NCBI GenBank assembly: GCA_016292145.1
Contig: JAEFBA010000002.1
Coordinates: forward strand, 1 to 64,000
DNA length: 64,000 nucleotides
Origin: Saccharofermentans sp.
GTDB taxonomy: Bacteria > Bacillota > Clostridia > Saccharofermentanales > Saccharofermentanaceae
Direction of reading: 5' to 3'
Shown here: positions 27,831 through 38,442 of the stretch, piece after piece
How positions within the stretch are numbered: position 1 is the first letter of the stretch
Layout of the letters: every line of letters begins with the position of its first letter
Program-made: the position numbers and the translations under genes
The notes under the pieces: model-generated
The model's database searches: none
Told to the model about the DNA's origin: nothing
What the model saw: only the letters and a program-made list of their open reading frames with translations

Positions 27831-29237
27831 TTAAGCCTCGAACATATTCCTTGAATTCCTGTAGCAGACCCTCTCGACTATGTCCTTAAGGATGCGTTTG
27901 TCGTGGGGGAACCTGCCGCGCTCGACTTCCGTTCCGAGATAGTTGCAGAAGATCCTTCTGAAGTATTCATGTCTCGTATAAGACAGGAAGCACCTGGAAT
28001 CTGTGAGCATTCCCATGAAGCAGGGAAGAGAGCTCTGGGCACAAAGTGACTTCAGATGCTCTTCCATGCCTAGGAGATTGTCATTAAACCACCAGGCAGC
28101 TCCGTGTGAGATCTTGCCGGGCACACTGCCGTCGTTATATGCGCCGCACAATGTGTCAATAACGGTATTGTCCGTAGGATTCAATGAATAGATGATCATC
28201 TTAGGAAGAAGACCTTCGCTGTTAAGCTCATCCATATAACCAGTAAGAGGTGTCACGAAATCAAAAGAACCCGTGATGATGTCACATCCGCAGTTGATGC
28301 CAACCTTATTGAGCATGCCGGAATTGACATTTCTCTTGCAGCCGAAATGAAGCTGCATCGTCCATCCGCGCTTTGCATATTCGCGTGCAAAGAATAGCAT
28401 GAGGTCGGTCTTATAAGCCGTAAGTTCTTCGAAGCTGAGACTTATGTCAGGAGAAGACAGCTTTTTGGAGAGCACATCATCTGAAGTAACACTTAAGTCT
28501 TTACCGTACCAGATGTATTCAGTGCCGTGATCAGAGAGCCTGCATCCCATGGCTTCGAAAAGATCGAGCCTTGAGATCAGGGCCTGCTTAAGATCATTTA
28601 CCGTAGTTATCTTCATGCCTGATACAGATTCAAGTCTTGCAAGATATTCATTGAAGCTCTTCTTCTCGATATCAACGATATTGTCAGGCCTGAATGCCGG
28701 AAGAACCTTGGTCTCAAATCCTGAGTCTTTGATCTGCTTGTGATAGATAAGTGAATCACAGGGATCGTCGGTCGTGCAGATCAGCTCGACATTGGACTTT
28801 CTCATGATGCTCCTTGCGGATAACTGTCCTGAAGCGAGCATCTCATTTGCCTTATTCCAGATATTTTCCGCATTTAATACCGTAATCGGCTCTTCGATAC
28901 CGAAGTATCTTGAGAGCTCAAGATTAGTCCAGTGGTATAAGGGATTTCCGAAGGCTGATTCAACGGCCTTGGCCCACATCATGAACTTCTCCTTATCTGT
29001 GGCATCGCCGGTGATGAAGCGTTCATCGATACCGGCTGTCCTCATAAGACGCCATTTATAGTGGTCGCCTCCGAGCCAGAGCTTTGTAATGTTCTCATAG
29101 TTGATATCTTCCGCGATCTCTTTTGACTCGATGTGACAGTGATAGTCGACTATCGGGAGATCTTTTGCATACTCGTTATAAAGTGTGAGGGCGGTGTTGT
29201 TTTCCAGAAGGAAGTTGTCGCCTGTTAAACTCTTCAT
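27831..29237 (-). CDS. uxaC: glucuronate isomerase
   Basis: LPIVDYHCHIESKEIAEDINYENITKLWLGGDHYKWRLMRTAGI; CFMGMLTDSRCFLSYTRHEYFRRI. Confidence 0.95.
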   Translation of the reverse strand: MKSLTGDNFLLENNTALTLYNEYAKDLPIVDYHCHIESKEIAEDINYENITKLWLGGDHYKWRLMRTAGIDERFITGDATDKEKFMMWAKAVESAFGNPLYHWTNLELSRYFGIEEPITVLNAENIWNKANEMLASGQLSARSIMRKSNVELICTTDDPCDSLIYHKQIKDSGFETKVLPAFRPDNIVDIEKKSFNEYLARLESVSGMKITTVNDLKQALISRLDLFEAMGCRLSDHGTEYIWYGKDLSVTSDDVLSKKLSSPDISLSFEELTAYKTDLMLFFAREYAKRGWTMQLHFGCKRNVNSGMLNKVGINCGCDIITGSFDFVTPLTGYMDELNSEGLLPKMIIYSLNPTDNTVIDTLCGAYNDGSVPGKISHGAAWWFNDNLLGMEEHLKSLCAQSSLPCFMGMLTDSRCFLSYTRHEYFRRIFCNYLGTEVERGRFPHDKRILKDIVERVCYRNSRNMFEA

Positions 29238-29341
29238 AATTCACCTCGGTTTTATTGTATAACTCATATAAAATAACTTATTTTTGTTTTAATCGCAACC
29301 AAAAGTATGGTAGAATACCAGTTGTTTGAGAGGTGATTTTT

Positions 29342-29977
29342 ATGACGTTTTTTGAAAAGGTTTACAGCACCGGAATAGTACCGGTAGTAGTATTGAATAA
29401 TGCCGATGATGCGGTGCCGCTCGCAAAGGCGCTGCTCAAGGGCGGCATAGACTTCATGGAGATAACTTTCAGGACGGAATGTGCCGCTGATTCTATTGCC
29501 ATGATCGCGAAAGAAGTACCCGAGATGACTGTCGGTGCAGGCACGGTTATCAATGTTGAACAGGCAGCTTTGGCAGTTAAGAACGGCGCTAAGTTCATCG
29601 TTTCTCCCGGCCTTGATGAGGGCGTCGTTATCTGGGCGAAGGAAAATAATATCCCTGTGATTCCGGGATGCGTTACTCCGTCTGAGATCATGAAGGCGAT
29701 CGGTCTGGGGCTTAATGTCGTTAAGTTCTTCCCGGCTGATGTTTTCGGCGGGATCAAAGCTATAAAGGCTTTGTCAGCACCTTTCGGACAGGTTAAGTTC
29801 CTGCCGACAGGAGGCGTCTCCGAAGCAAATCTCAAGGACTTCATCGAGAACAAATCCATTGCTGCAATCGGCGGAAGCTGGGTATGCAAGAAGGATGACA
29901 TAGCAAACCACGATTGGGATAAAATAACTGCATTATCAGCCAATGCGGTAAAGATCATTAAGGAGACTAGAGCATGA
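29342..29977 (+). CDS. eda: KDPG/4-hydroxy-2-oxoglutarate aldolase
   Basis: [64 protein letters not shown]. Confidence 0.93.
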   Translation: MTFFEKVYSTGIVPVVVLNNADDAVPLAKALLKGGIDFMEITFRTECAADSIAMIAKEVPEMTVGAGTVINVEQAALAVKNGAKFIVSPGLDEGVVIWAKENNIPVIPGCVTPSEIMKAIGLGLNVVKFFPADVFGGIKAIKALSAPFGQVKFLPTGGVSEANLKDFIENKSIAAIGGSWVCKKDDIANHDWDKITALSANAVKIIKETRA

Positions 29978-31002
29978 GCAAATATCTGACTTTCGGCGAA
30001 TTGATGTTAAGACTTAAGAGCCCCGGCAGGGAGAGATTCCTGCAGTCTCCCTCACTGGAAGCGACTTTCGGCGGCGGTGAGGCTAATGTTGCTGTATCAC
30101 TTGCAAATTACGGGCTCGAAGCAGAGTTCTTATCTGTAATTCCTGATAATGCTATAGGTGATGCTGCTATTGGCGAACTCAGAAGATTTAATGTCGATAC
30201 ATCCAAGGTCATCCGCACCGCAGGCAGAATGGGCATCTACTATCTCGAGACCGGTGCTAACCAGCGTGCGAGCAAGGTTATCTACGACAGGGCATATTCT
30301 GCGATCTCACTTTTCGCGCCTGAGGGATACGACTGGGATAAGGTCTATGAAGACGTAAAGTGGCTTCACATCTCAGGCATTACACCTGCTATTTCTGAGG
30401 AGACCAAGGATGCTTCGATCCTTGCTGTTAAGGAAGCAAAGAAGAGGGGTGTTACTGTCTCGATCGATCTTAACTACCGCAAGAACCTCTGGAAATACGG
30501 TGTTGATGCTAAGGAAGTCATGACCGAGATGACAAAGTATGCAGACATCATCATCGCTAATGAGGAAGACTGCCAGAAGTCTTTGGGTCTTAAGTGCGAG
30601 AGCAATGTCGAAGGCGGCAAGCTCAACCAGGAAGATTATAAGAAATTGAGCGATTCGCTCCTTGAGAAGTTCCCGAACGTTAAGAAGGTAGCTATCACAT
30701 TAAGGGAGAGCAAGAGCGCAGATATCAATTTCTGGGCAGCAGCTCTTAATAACGGCACGGATTTCATCGTAAGCCGTAAATACGAGATGTATGACATCGT
30801 TGACAGAGTAGGCGGCGGAGACTCTTTTGCAGGCGGCCTCATCTATGGCCTTAATGAGCTGGCAGATGACAGGGAAGCGCTTGAATTTGCAGTTGCTGCA
30901 AGCTGCTTAAAGCACACCATCGACGGTGACTTCAACAGGGTTACGATCGATGAGGTCACAAAACTCGCAAAAGGTGACGGATCCGGCAGAGTCCAGAGAT
31001 AA
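29974..31002 (+). CDS. kdgK: sugar kinase (2-keto-3-deoxygluconate kinase, PfkB family)
   Basis: [32 protein letters not shown]; overlaps the eda stop. Confidence 0.9.
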   Translation: MSKYLTFGELMLRLKSPGRERFLQSPSLEATFGGGEANVAVSLANYGLEAEFLSVIPDNAIGDAAIGELRRFNVDTSKVIRTAGRMGIYYLETGANQRASKVIYDRAYSAISLFAPEGYDWDKVYEDVKWLHISGITPAISEETKDASILAVKEAKKRGVTVSIDLNYRKNLWKYGVDAKEVMTEMTKYADIIIANEEDCQKSLGLKCESNVEGGKLNQEDYKKLSDSLLEKFPNVKKVAITLRESKSADINFWAAALNNGTDFIVSRKYEMYDIVDRVGGGDSFAGGLIYGLNELADDREALEFAVAASCLKHTIDGDFNRVTIDEVTKLAKGDGSGRVQR

Positions 31003-31140
31003 AGACTTCGGTTTAACAGTGTAAAAAAGTTAGGCAAAATTGTTGTAATAAATACTTTGACTATCAAAGCTATTTACAACAATCCTTTGTGAATGCTAAT
31101 ATCCCGGTATCAGAGCTTCTTGATAAAGGAGGATGATGAT

Positions 31141-34100
31141 ATGGATTTGTTAGGGTTTAGGCGTATTTTGGACTCAACACCTTTTGCTGTTCTTGCAGTT
31201 GCATTTGGTGTTTTGTTTGTTGTTTTCTTAGTCAAGTATATTCAGAGAGGCCGCAGAATAACTGAACTGGAGCGTATGATCAAGGAACGCGATCCGGAAT
31301 TGTTTTCGCAGCTCTATCCTTTATATCGTGCTCCCGTTCAGCAGCCTGATCAGCAATCGGCTCAGCAGGTATATCAGCCTGTTCAAAAACCGGTCGTACA
31401 GCCTGTTCAGCAGCCGGTACAGCAAGCTCAACAGCCTATATATCAACCGGTTCAGCAAGTTCAACAGCCGGTATATCAACCGGTTCAGCAGCAAGTTCAG
31501 CAACCTGTTCAGCAGCCTGTAAAGCAGGCAGCTGCGGCCACATATGTTCATACACCTGCTGTTCAGACTCAGGTTGTTTCATCACCTGTAACTGCTCCGG
31601 TTTCTGCTCCCAAAGCAGCTCCAGCACCTGCTCCGGCAATTGCTGCGGCACCTGCTCCGGCAGCTGCGCCTGCAACAACTTATCAGTCAACGGCTGTTGC
31701 TGCTCAAAAGCCTAAGCGCGAGAAGTTCTTCAGCAGCATCAATATCACATTCGGTATCGGCGTACTGCTCCTTACGATGGTAGGCGCAACGTTCATGACG
31801 GGATCATGGGAATGGATGTCTGATGCGGTAAGAGTTATAGGCCTTATCGCAATAGTTGTCATGATCTACGGAATGTCTTTATTTGCAGGAAAAGGATTAA
31901 AGCTGCAGCAGACAGGTTTTGCTCTTTACACGCTCGCAAGTCTTTTGGGACCTATCGTTGTTATAGGCATGGGAGTCTATGAATTGTTCGGCTCATCTTT
32001 CTCGTTTAGTAACGGAAAGGGCTGGATAGTGGCGTCTGTTGCTTCATTTGTTCTTCTCTTATCTTCGATAGGAGGAAGATTCATTTTTAAAGAAAAAGGC
32101 AAAGTCAATGTTTACCGCACTACAACTTATATAGCGCTTACATGGCTTGTTGTTTTCCTGTCTGCTATGGCAGGGCAGGCAAGCCCGGAGGTCAGCGAAT
32201 GGACAGCGATCTGTCTGGGTCTTGCGACGCTTGCCCTGATGCTGAGGATCGCTTCACTTATTCCTTTGTTCAGGGAAGAGATCTTCTTCAGAGTCTATGC
32301 AGAAGTAATGACTTATGTACCTGCTATATTACTGCTCTTTACTATAGCTTTTGCTGATGTTGCGATTGTTGCGGGTACTGTAGTTGAATTCATAGCTCTT
32401 GTTTTGTTTGCCAAGTTCGCGAAAGGCAGGGGCTGGGTAAAATACATAACTCCTGTGATGGGATTCCTGATAGAGATATCCTTGGTTATTTTCCTGGATT
32501 CGGACAATATGGTTCTCGTTACTTCGGTCATGATGGTGCTCACAGTTCTGCTCTTCGTGATCCACAAGATCCTTAAGATATCTTCATGGGCTTCGGATAC
32601 GGTTCTTCCAATAGTCCTGAACACGATAGCAGCGATCATGTCGATAGAAGACTGCCCTATAATGGGCGTTATATCATGCTTCCTCCTGATTGTTCTCTTC
32701 GTTTTCAGGATGACAGCAGAACCGGTATTTGCAAGTAAAGAAAACAAGTTTGCGAAATTCTTCAGAAAAGAGGTTTCAGTTACGGAGCAGGTCTTCATGG
32801 CTGTTCTTACCACGATCTATTACTACATCGGAGTAATAATGCTTTACTTCGTTCCTGAGGATAATCCCGTCTCCGGAAATATATATTTCCCTGTAATGGC
32901 ATTGATCCCTGCGGTCATCATTCTGATCTTCAGATTTGCAACAAAAGATGATCTGAGGCTCAAGCTGATTGGCTTTATAATGTCGGGATTATCTCTTGCT
33001 GTAAGCTTTTTCTCGCTCTTTGCTTATACAACGGACATGATACTCTGCAAAGACCTTTATGTATGTGCATGGCTCCTGGTTTTTGCTTTCATTCTTCTGG
33101 CTGTCAGCTGTAATGTTGATGCGATCAAGAGCCGTAGGATCGGTATTGGCCAGATAGCATGGATTTCCGCATGCATCAACTCTTTGTCTATCGGCATATT
33201 CCTCATGATCGAGTTCAATGCTCAGCAGGAGTGGGGATTGGAGTTTATCCCTGAAGATTATATCGATCTCACAAGACAGATAGCTGCGCTCATATTCCTC
33301 GTGATCAATGTGGCATTGGTGGCAGTGGCATTCTTCAAGAGAAAACTTGAAAATGAGAATTTCACGGCGTTAAAGTACTTCTCCCTGGCATTTTCGATGA
33401 TCTGGTTCATCTGCGCGGGATTCCTTATCGGACCTAATTGGCAGTTATTTGCAATAGCGGTTGTTTTTGCGGTTATCCTGGCTCTGTTTAAGGCTGAATT
33501 CTTTACTATCGTTCCTATATTTGCAGCGGAGTTGGCTCTGATAAGCGAGGTTACGAAGATAGACAGTGATGATCTGAACAATGTCCTGATGATCGTCCTG
33601 GCGCTTGCGGTTGCAGGTTTGGGAAGGCTTCTGTTCAGAAAGACCATGTTCTCCGAAAAGGGAGTGGACTATCTTACGCTTACATCGTGGTTCTTCCTTT
33701 TCGGAACAAGATTTGAAGATTATATGCCTATGGCATTCTGCTTTACTATTGCGATCCTGATAATGAATATCGCAGGCAGGGTAAGGGTGCCGTTTAGAGT
33801 AATATTGACTTTTGCCACGGTATTCTGCTGCATAGGCATCCTCGCACAGCCCTATCTCGAATATCCTGAGGTTATCGCTTTCGAGATCAATCTCGCTTTG
33901 ATACTCGGAACTCTGTTATTGATCTGCAAGGTGATAAAGCCATTCCCGGCAGAGAGTGCCAAGTATATCTGGTTTACGGGAGTATCTGTTGCACTGGTTG
34001 CAGAGGGCATCTCTGCGGCAGTCACCGGAGAAGGTACAGACCTCATAATCGTCGGAACTGCTGCTATCGGAATCTTTATCTTCTCATTCATCAGGCGTCT

Positions 34101-34305
34101 CAGACTGTGGTTTATCCTGGGCATCGTCGCCATGGTATCGATCGCGATCTACCTGTCTGTAGTTTTCTGGGCAACGCTTGTATGGCTTATCTATCTTCTG
34201 GTTTCCGGAAGCATCCTTATCGTTATGGCTTCTGTCAACGAGTGGGGCAAGAGGCATAACAAGGACGGCAAGAAGAGAAGATTTTTCGAAGAGTGGAAAT
34301 GGTGA
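31141..34305 (+). CDS. very large polytopic membrane protein with Gln/Pro and Ala/Pro low-complexity cytosolic segment (DUF2157/DUF2339-like, family not certain)
   Basis: N-terminal TM, (QPVQQPVYQPVQQ)n segment, then many TM helices. Confidence 0.7.
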   Translation: MDLLGFRRILDSTPFAVLAVAFGVLFVVFLVKYIQRGRRITELERMIKERDPELFSQLYPLYRAPVQQPDQQSAQQVYQPVQKPVVQPVQQPVQQAQQPIYQPVQQVQQPVYQPVQQQVQQPVQQPVKQAAAATYVHTPAVQTQVVSSPVTAPVSAPKAAPAPAPAIAAAPAPAAAPATTYQSTAVAAQKPKREKFFSSINITFGIGVLLLTMVGATFMTGSWEWMSDAVRVIGLIAIVVMIYGMSLFAGKGLKLQQTGFALYTLASLLGPIVVIGMGVYELFGSSFSFSNGKGWIVASVASFVLLLSSIGGRFIFKEKGKVNVYRTTTYIALTWLVVFLSAMAGQASPEVSEWTAICLGLATLALMLRIASLIPLFREEIFFRVYAEVMTYVPAILLLFTIAFADVAIVAGTVVEFIALVLFAKFAKGRGWVKYITPVMGFLIEISLVIFLDSDNMVLVTSVMMVLTVLLFVIHKILKISSWASDTVLPIVLNTIAAIMSIEDCPIMGVISCFLLIVLFVFRMTAEPVFASKENKFAKFFRKEVSVTEQVFMAVLTTIYYYIGVIMLYFVPEDNPVSGNIYFPVMALIPAVIILIFRFATKDDLRLKLIGFIMSGLSLAVSFFSLFAYTTDMILCKDLYVCAWLLVFAFILLAVSCNVDAIKSRRIGIGQIAWISACINSLSIGIFLMIEFNAQQEWGLEFIPEDYIDLTRQIAALIFLVINVALVAVAFFKRKLENENFTALKYFSLAFSMIWFICAGFLIGPNWQLFAIAVVFAVILALFKAEFFTIVPIFAAELALISEVTKIDSDDLNNVLMIVLALAVAGLGRLLFRKTMFSEKGVDYLTLTSWFFLFGTRFEDYMPMAFCFTIAILIMNIAGRVRVPFRVILTFATVFCCIGILAQPYLEYPEVIAFEINLALILGTLLLICKVIKPFPAESAKYIWFTGVSVALVAEGISAAVTGEGTDLIIVGTAAIGIFIFSFIRRLRLWFILGIVAMVSIAIYLSVVFWATLVWLIYLLVSGSILIVMASVNEWGKRHNKDGKKRRFFEEWKW

Positions 34306-34331
34306 TTTAAGAGCATTATCCAGCAACAAGA

Positions 34332-34375
34332 AAGCCCGCCAAAGCCTTTGAACTATGAGACCGGCGGGCTTTTTT
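34332..34375 (+). terminator. intrinsic terminator
   Basis: AAGCCCGCC...GGCGGGCTTTTTT. Confidence 0.8.
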
Positions 34376-34502
34376 CCTGTTCTTTGCGGCTGAGGTTTCC
34401 GTTATTGTTTTGTCACGAAACGGTCTTGTATAAAACCTTAAATCTAATTTACTTGTTACTTGTGCCTTGCTAAAATGACCGTGGGGAAAAAAGCGAGGTT
34501 TA

Positions 34503-35708
34503 ATGGGCGTAATTAACATCAGGAAGATTGCCGTTAAGGTAATTGCTATACTTTCAATGGCTGCTGTTGTTGCGGGCATTGCAGAGTCATATATACCCCC
34601 TGTCAGTGTTTCGGCCGATGCCAAATATCAGACTCTCTATGACGTTTTCAGGGACAGAAGCGGAGATCCGGACTCATTTATGGGTCAGGAAGAATTCCGT
34701 AATACGATCCTCGCAAACTGCAAAAAGCTCAATACAGTTAATTATACATCCGGGGCGCAGGTGGATTCGCTGGCATGTGACGGCTTCGTAAGCATGGTGT
34801 TGAGAATGACATTCGGTACGGTTCATGAGGTCAAAGTCCGATACGACTACAAGAAAAAGAAGAGATTCATCTCGTATAAATTCAATAAAAACGAAGAACA
34901 CAAAGTAGCTGACAGCTATGTTGACAAGTATGAGATCTACAGACCGGGCGGAACCTCGGTAACCTGGATCTACAATAACTATGTAGGCAAGCTCGTAAAT
35001 GCCAGAGGATCCAGCAGAAAGAAAGTCGAGGGCTGGACAAATAAAGACTGGGTCAATTATTTGGAGAGCATAGGAGCCCAGCCCGGCGACCTGATCCTAT
35101 GGGATAACGATTACAATAAGACTTACTGGACCCATATAGGTATTTATGCCGGTATAGAGAACGGCAAGGCTGTAATATGGCATGCATCTGCAGTTTGGGG
35201 AATCTGTATGAAGCAGATAATGGCGGAGATGACCGAAGAAACCAAGTATCTTAAGCTCGCCTGTGTTGTTCCTATGACGGATGCTCCTGCAAAAGTAGGA
35301 ATCAGCGCCATGACAGGAAGCAGAGAGAGGGATTTCTCTTATTCCATCTACAAAGACGAGAATTGCAGAAGTTGTATCGGAAGGATCACCAGTAACTGCA
35401 CGTTGAAAGATCAGGCATCATTGGAAGATCTGGCAATTTATTTTAACAGTGAGAAGACAGCATATGAAAAGACCGTTTATGTCAGGAGGGATATGTCTCC
35501 GTTTAAGTTTGCCAATGCCGAACTTGCGGGGGCGGACCAGACTGTCTACATGCTGAAGATCAAGATAATCCCTGACGATAATAATCAGGGAACTCTGAAA
35601 TATTCTATATACGGAGCCAAGGACATCAGATGTTACGCCAGTAAAACAGTCTACGATTATGATTACCGGTCAGGCGGATTGTTTATTCTGATCTCAGATT
35701 ACAGATAA
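34503..35708 (+). CDS. secreted NlpC/P60-like cysteine peptidase domain protein
   Basis: Signal peptide; LACDGFVSMVLRM (Cys), GDLILWDN...WTHIGIYAG (His), VIWHASA. Confidence 0.6.
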   Translation: MGVINIRKIAVKVIAILSMAAVVAGIAESYIPPVSVSADAKYQTLYDVFRDRSGDPDSFMGQEEFRNTILANCKKLNTVNYTSGAQVDSLACDGFVSMVLRMTFGTVHEVKVRYDYKKKKRFISYKFNKNEEHKVADSYVDKYEIYRPGGTSVTWIYNNYVGKLVNARGSSRKKVEGWTNKDWVNYLESIGAQPGDLILWDNDYNKTYWTHIGIYAGIENGKAVIWHASAVWGICMKQIMAEMTEETKYLKLACVVPMTDAPAKVGISAMTGSRERDFSYSIYKDENCRSCIGRITSNCTLKDQASLEDLAIYFNSEKTAYEKTVYVRRDMSPFKFANAELAGADQTVYMLKIKIIPDDNNQGTLKYSIYGAKDIRCYASKTVYDYDYRSGGLFILISDYR

Positions 35709-35716
35709 CAGACAAA

Positions 35717-35753
35717 AGAGCACTTCGGAGGACGGTTTCCGGGGTGTTCTTTC
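35717..35753 (+). terminator. weak intrinsic terminator
   Basis: AGAGCACTTCGGAGG...CCGGGGTGTTCTTTCT. Confidence 0.4.
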
Positions 35754-35859
35754 TAAAATATTAAATTTTGACCTTCTGGATTTTTATAATATAATTATCT
35801 AGTGCTTAGCTGAATAGTATAGTCGGCGTTTCTCGGCGGCTTTACGGAAGGGGTGTTAT

Positions 35860-38430
35860 ATGGATTTTCTCGCGAAGACTACTGATGCAGTCACCGAATC
35901 GGAAATCAGGCATGCGGAAACCGTAAGAGAACTTGCGAGTGAGTGCCTTGTCCTGCTTGAGAACAACGGGGCTTTGCCTATAACAACTCCCGGCAGAATA
36001 GCTGTCTACGGAAACGGCGCCAGACACACTGTAAGAGGCGGCGGCGGTTCCGGTGAGGTTAACACCAGATACAACATATCCATCTGCGAGGGTCTTGCCA
36101 ATGCGGGATTTGAAATAGCATCCACCGGCTGGCTCGACAGATATGACGGAATCTACGATTCTTCCCTCAAGGCTTATATGGACAAGGTAGAGTCGACCGC
36201 AAGAGAGCGCGGGGTTCCTGCTACAAGCGTTTATTTCGAGATGGCATTTGAAGCGCCCGTTCAGCCACAGATCACCGAAGAGGATATTGCGGAAGCTTCA
36301 TGCGACACGGCGATCTTCGTGATCTCCCGTGATTCCACCGAAGGCAGAGACAGAAAGCCTGAGAAGGGCGATTATTATCTGACCGACGAGGAGGAATACA
36401 ATCTCAATTTCATTACTGACAATTTCGACAAGGTAATCGTTCTCCTTAACATCGGAGGCGTTATCGATATGTCCCGTCTCAAGCACCGTCCCGGCGTAAG
36501 TTCCATCCTCTTTGTAGGACAGATCGGTAACCAGACCGGCGACATCGTTGCTGATGCGATTACGGGCAGGACCAATCCTTCGGGAAAACTCGTTGATACA
36601 TGGGCAAGCCATTATGAGGATTATCCCTGTGCGGGTGAATTCTCAAGCCTTGACGGCGATACCGATGACGAGTTCTATAAGGAAGGCATCTACGTAGGCT
36701 ACAGATATTTCGATTCATTCGGCATCACACCTGCTTACTGCTTCGGATTCGGAAGATCCTATACGACATTTACCACTGAGGTATTGAGCGTAACCCAGGA
36801 AGGAAATGATGTCAGCATCTGGGTCAAGGTCTTTAATACAGGCAGTTTCCCGGGCAAGGAAGTCGTACAGGTCTATTTCTCTGCACCTGAAGGTCCCGTT
36901 GACAGGCCTTATCAGGAGCTCGCTGGATATGCCAAGACAGATATCATCAACCCCGGCGAAAGCAGGAATGTGGAGGTCACTTTCCCTATCGATAATTTCG
37001 CGTGCTTTGACGACAGGTATCCTGCAAGGGTAATCCCTGACGGTGACTATATCATCAGAGTCGGCACGAGCTCCCGCGACACAAGCATCGAAGCAGTTCT
37101 TAATATCCCTGAGTTTGTAGTTCAGGAGAAGTACGACAGGATATTGGAGGATGATGCAAGATATGTTTTCGAGGACATGAAGAATCCCGGAAAGGGCAAG
37201 GAAGCGCGTCAGGCGCTGGACCAGGCCCAGCTGGCAGCTTGCGAGAGAAAGTTCACGCTTAATCTGTTCCGCGTCAGAAGGAGCATCATCAGATACAGAG
37301 GTGTCTGCGAGACTCATATGGATGAGCGCAAGGATGAAGTCCTCACATTGGGCTCGGTTATCGGACGCAATGCGGGCGTTGCTGAATTCGTTGCGCAGTT
37401 CTCACTGGAAGAGCTCTCAGAGCTTATCGTCGGCAATTACATCAAGGACGGATTCGAGGATATAGTATTCTCTTCTGCGATGAATGTGCCCGGCGCTGCA
37501 GCTGAGACTACATCAAAGTTTGAAAGAAAGAGAAGGCTGCCTCCGCTCGTCATGGCTGACGGCCCTGCAGGCTTAAGGCTCCAGCCTCATTTCAAGGCAA
37601 CTAGGAACGGAGACCTCTTAAGAGGCGGCGAGACATTCGGTCTTATCAACAATCCGTTCCCGGAAGATACACCCGAAGATGCGATCGATTATTACCAGTA
37701 CTGCACCATGATCCCTACGGCTCTCTCCCTTGCTTCAACATGGAATCTCGGTCTTATCGAGACGCTCGGACGTCTTGTCGGCGAGGAGATGGAGGAATTC
37801 GGCGTGCATCTCTGGCTCGCGCCGGGAATGAATATCCACAGAAATCCCTTGTGCGGAAGAAACTTCGAGTATTACTCCGAAGATCCGCTCGTTACGGGAC
37901 TTTGTGCAGCTTATGACACCTTGGGTGTCCAGTCTGTTGACGGCAAGGGCGTAACCATCAAGCACTTTGCCTGCAACAACCAGGAAAACAACAGAATGTT
38001 CAGCAACTCTCACGTATCGGTAAGAGCTCTGCGTGACATATACCTTAGAGGATTTGAGATCGCGGTCAAGCTCGCGCAGCCGTTCTGCGTAATGACCTCA
38101 TATAATCTCCTCAACGGAATCCATACAGCAAACAATTACGAGCTGATCCAGAACGTACTCAGAGATGAGTGGGACTATGAAGGTGCAGTCATGACCGACT
38201 GGTTCTCTTCATTTGAAGATGTAGAGTTCTTAGGCTATGACGAGTCTAAGATCAAGTATCCGCCGGCATTCTCAAGATTATGCGTATACGCCGGTTGCGA
38301 TATGCAGATGCCCGGCTGCGCCAAGAATGCAGAGGATATAGTTACGGCTGTAAATCACGGACGCCTTACATTGGCAGATGTGCAGTCCGCAGCCATGAAT
38401 GTGGTGCGTCTTGTGATCAAATGCTTGTAA
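35860..38430 (+). CDS. glycoside hydrolase family 3 with reversed domain order
   Basis: GH3 C-domain first (ASECLVLLENNGALPI), Fn3-like, then GH3 N-domain (LAPGMNIHRNPLCGRNFEYYSEDPLVTG, KHFACNNQE, VMTDWF nucleophile). Confidence 0.93.
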   Translation: MDFLAKTTDAVTESEIRHAETVRELASECLVLLENNGALPITTPGRIAVYGNGARHTVRGGGGSGEVNTRYNISICEGLANAGFEIASTGWLDRYDGIYDSSLKAYMDKVESTARERGVPATSVYFEMAFEAPVQPQITEEDIAEASCDTAIFVISRDSTEGRDRKPEKGDYYLTDEEEYNLNFITDNFDKVIVLLNIGGVIDMSRLKHRPGVSSILFVGQIGNQTGDIVADAITGRTNPSGKLVDTWASHYEDYPCAGEFSSLDGDTDDEFYKEGIYVGYRYFDSFGITPAYCFGFGRSYTTFTTEVLSVTQEGNDVSIWVKVFNTGSFPGKEVVQVYFSAPEGPVDRPYQELAGYAKTDIINPGESRNVEVTFPIDNFACFDDRYPARVIPDGDYIIRVGTSSRDTSIEAVLNIPEFVVQEKYDRILEDDARYVFEDMKNPGKGKEARQALDQAQLAACERKFTLNLFRVRRSIIRYRGVCETHMDERKDEVLTLGSVIGRNAGVAEFVAQFSLEELSELIVGNYIKDGFEDIVFSSAMNVPGAAAETTSKFERKRRLPPLVMADGPAGLRLQPHFKATRNGDLLRGGETFGLINNPFPEDTPEDAIDYYQYCTMIPTALSLASTWNLGLIETLGRLVGEEMEEFGVHLWLAPGMNIHRNPLCGRNFEYYSEDPLVTGLCAAYDTLGVQSVDGKGVTIKHFACNNQENNRMFSNSHVSVRALRDIYLRGFEIAVKLAQPFCVMTSYNLLNGIHTANNYELIQNVLRDEWDYEGAVMTDWFSSFEDVEFLGYDESKIKYPPAFSRLCVYAGCDMQMPGCAKNAEDIVTAVNHGRLTLADVQSAAMNVVRLVIKCL

Positions 38431-38442
38431 AACAGGAGTTAA

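Noticed and set aside
29362-29958. 198-aa antisense ORF
   Set aside because: Antisense to eda; consequence of codon bias
36715-37317. 200-aa antisense ORF
   Set aside because: Antisense to GH3
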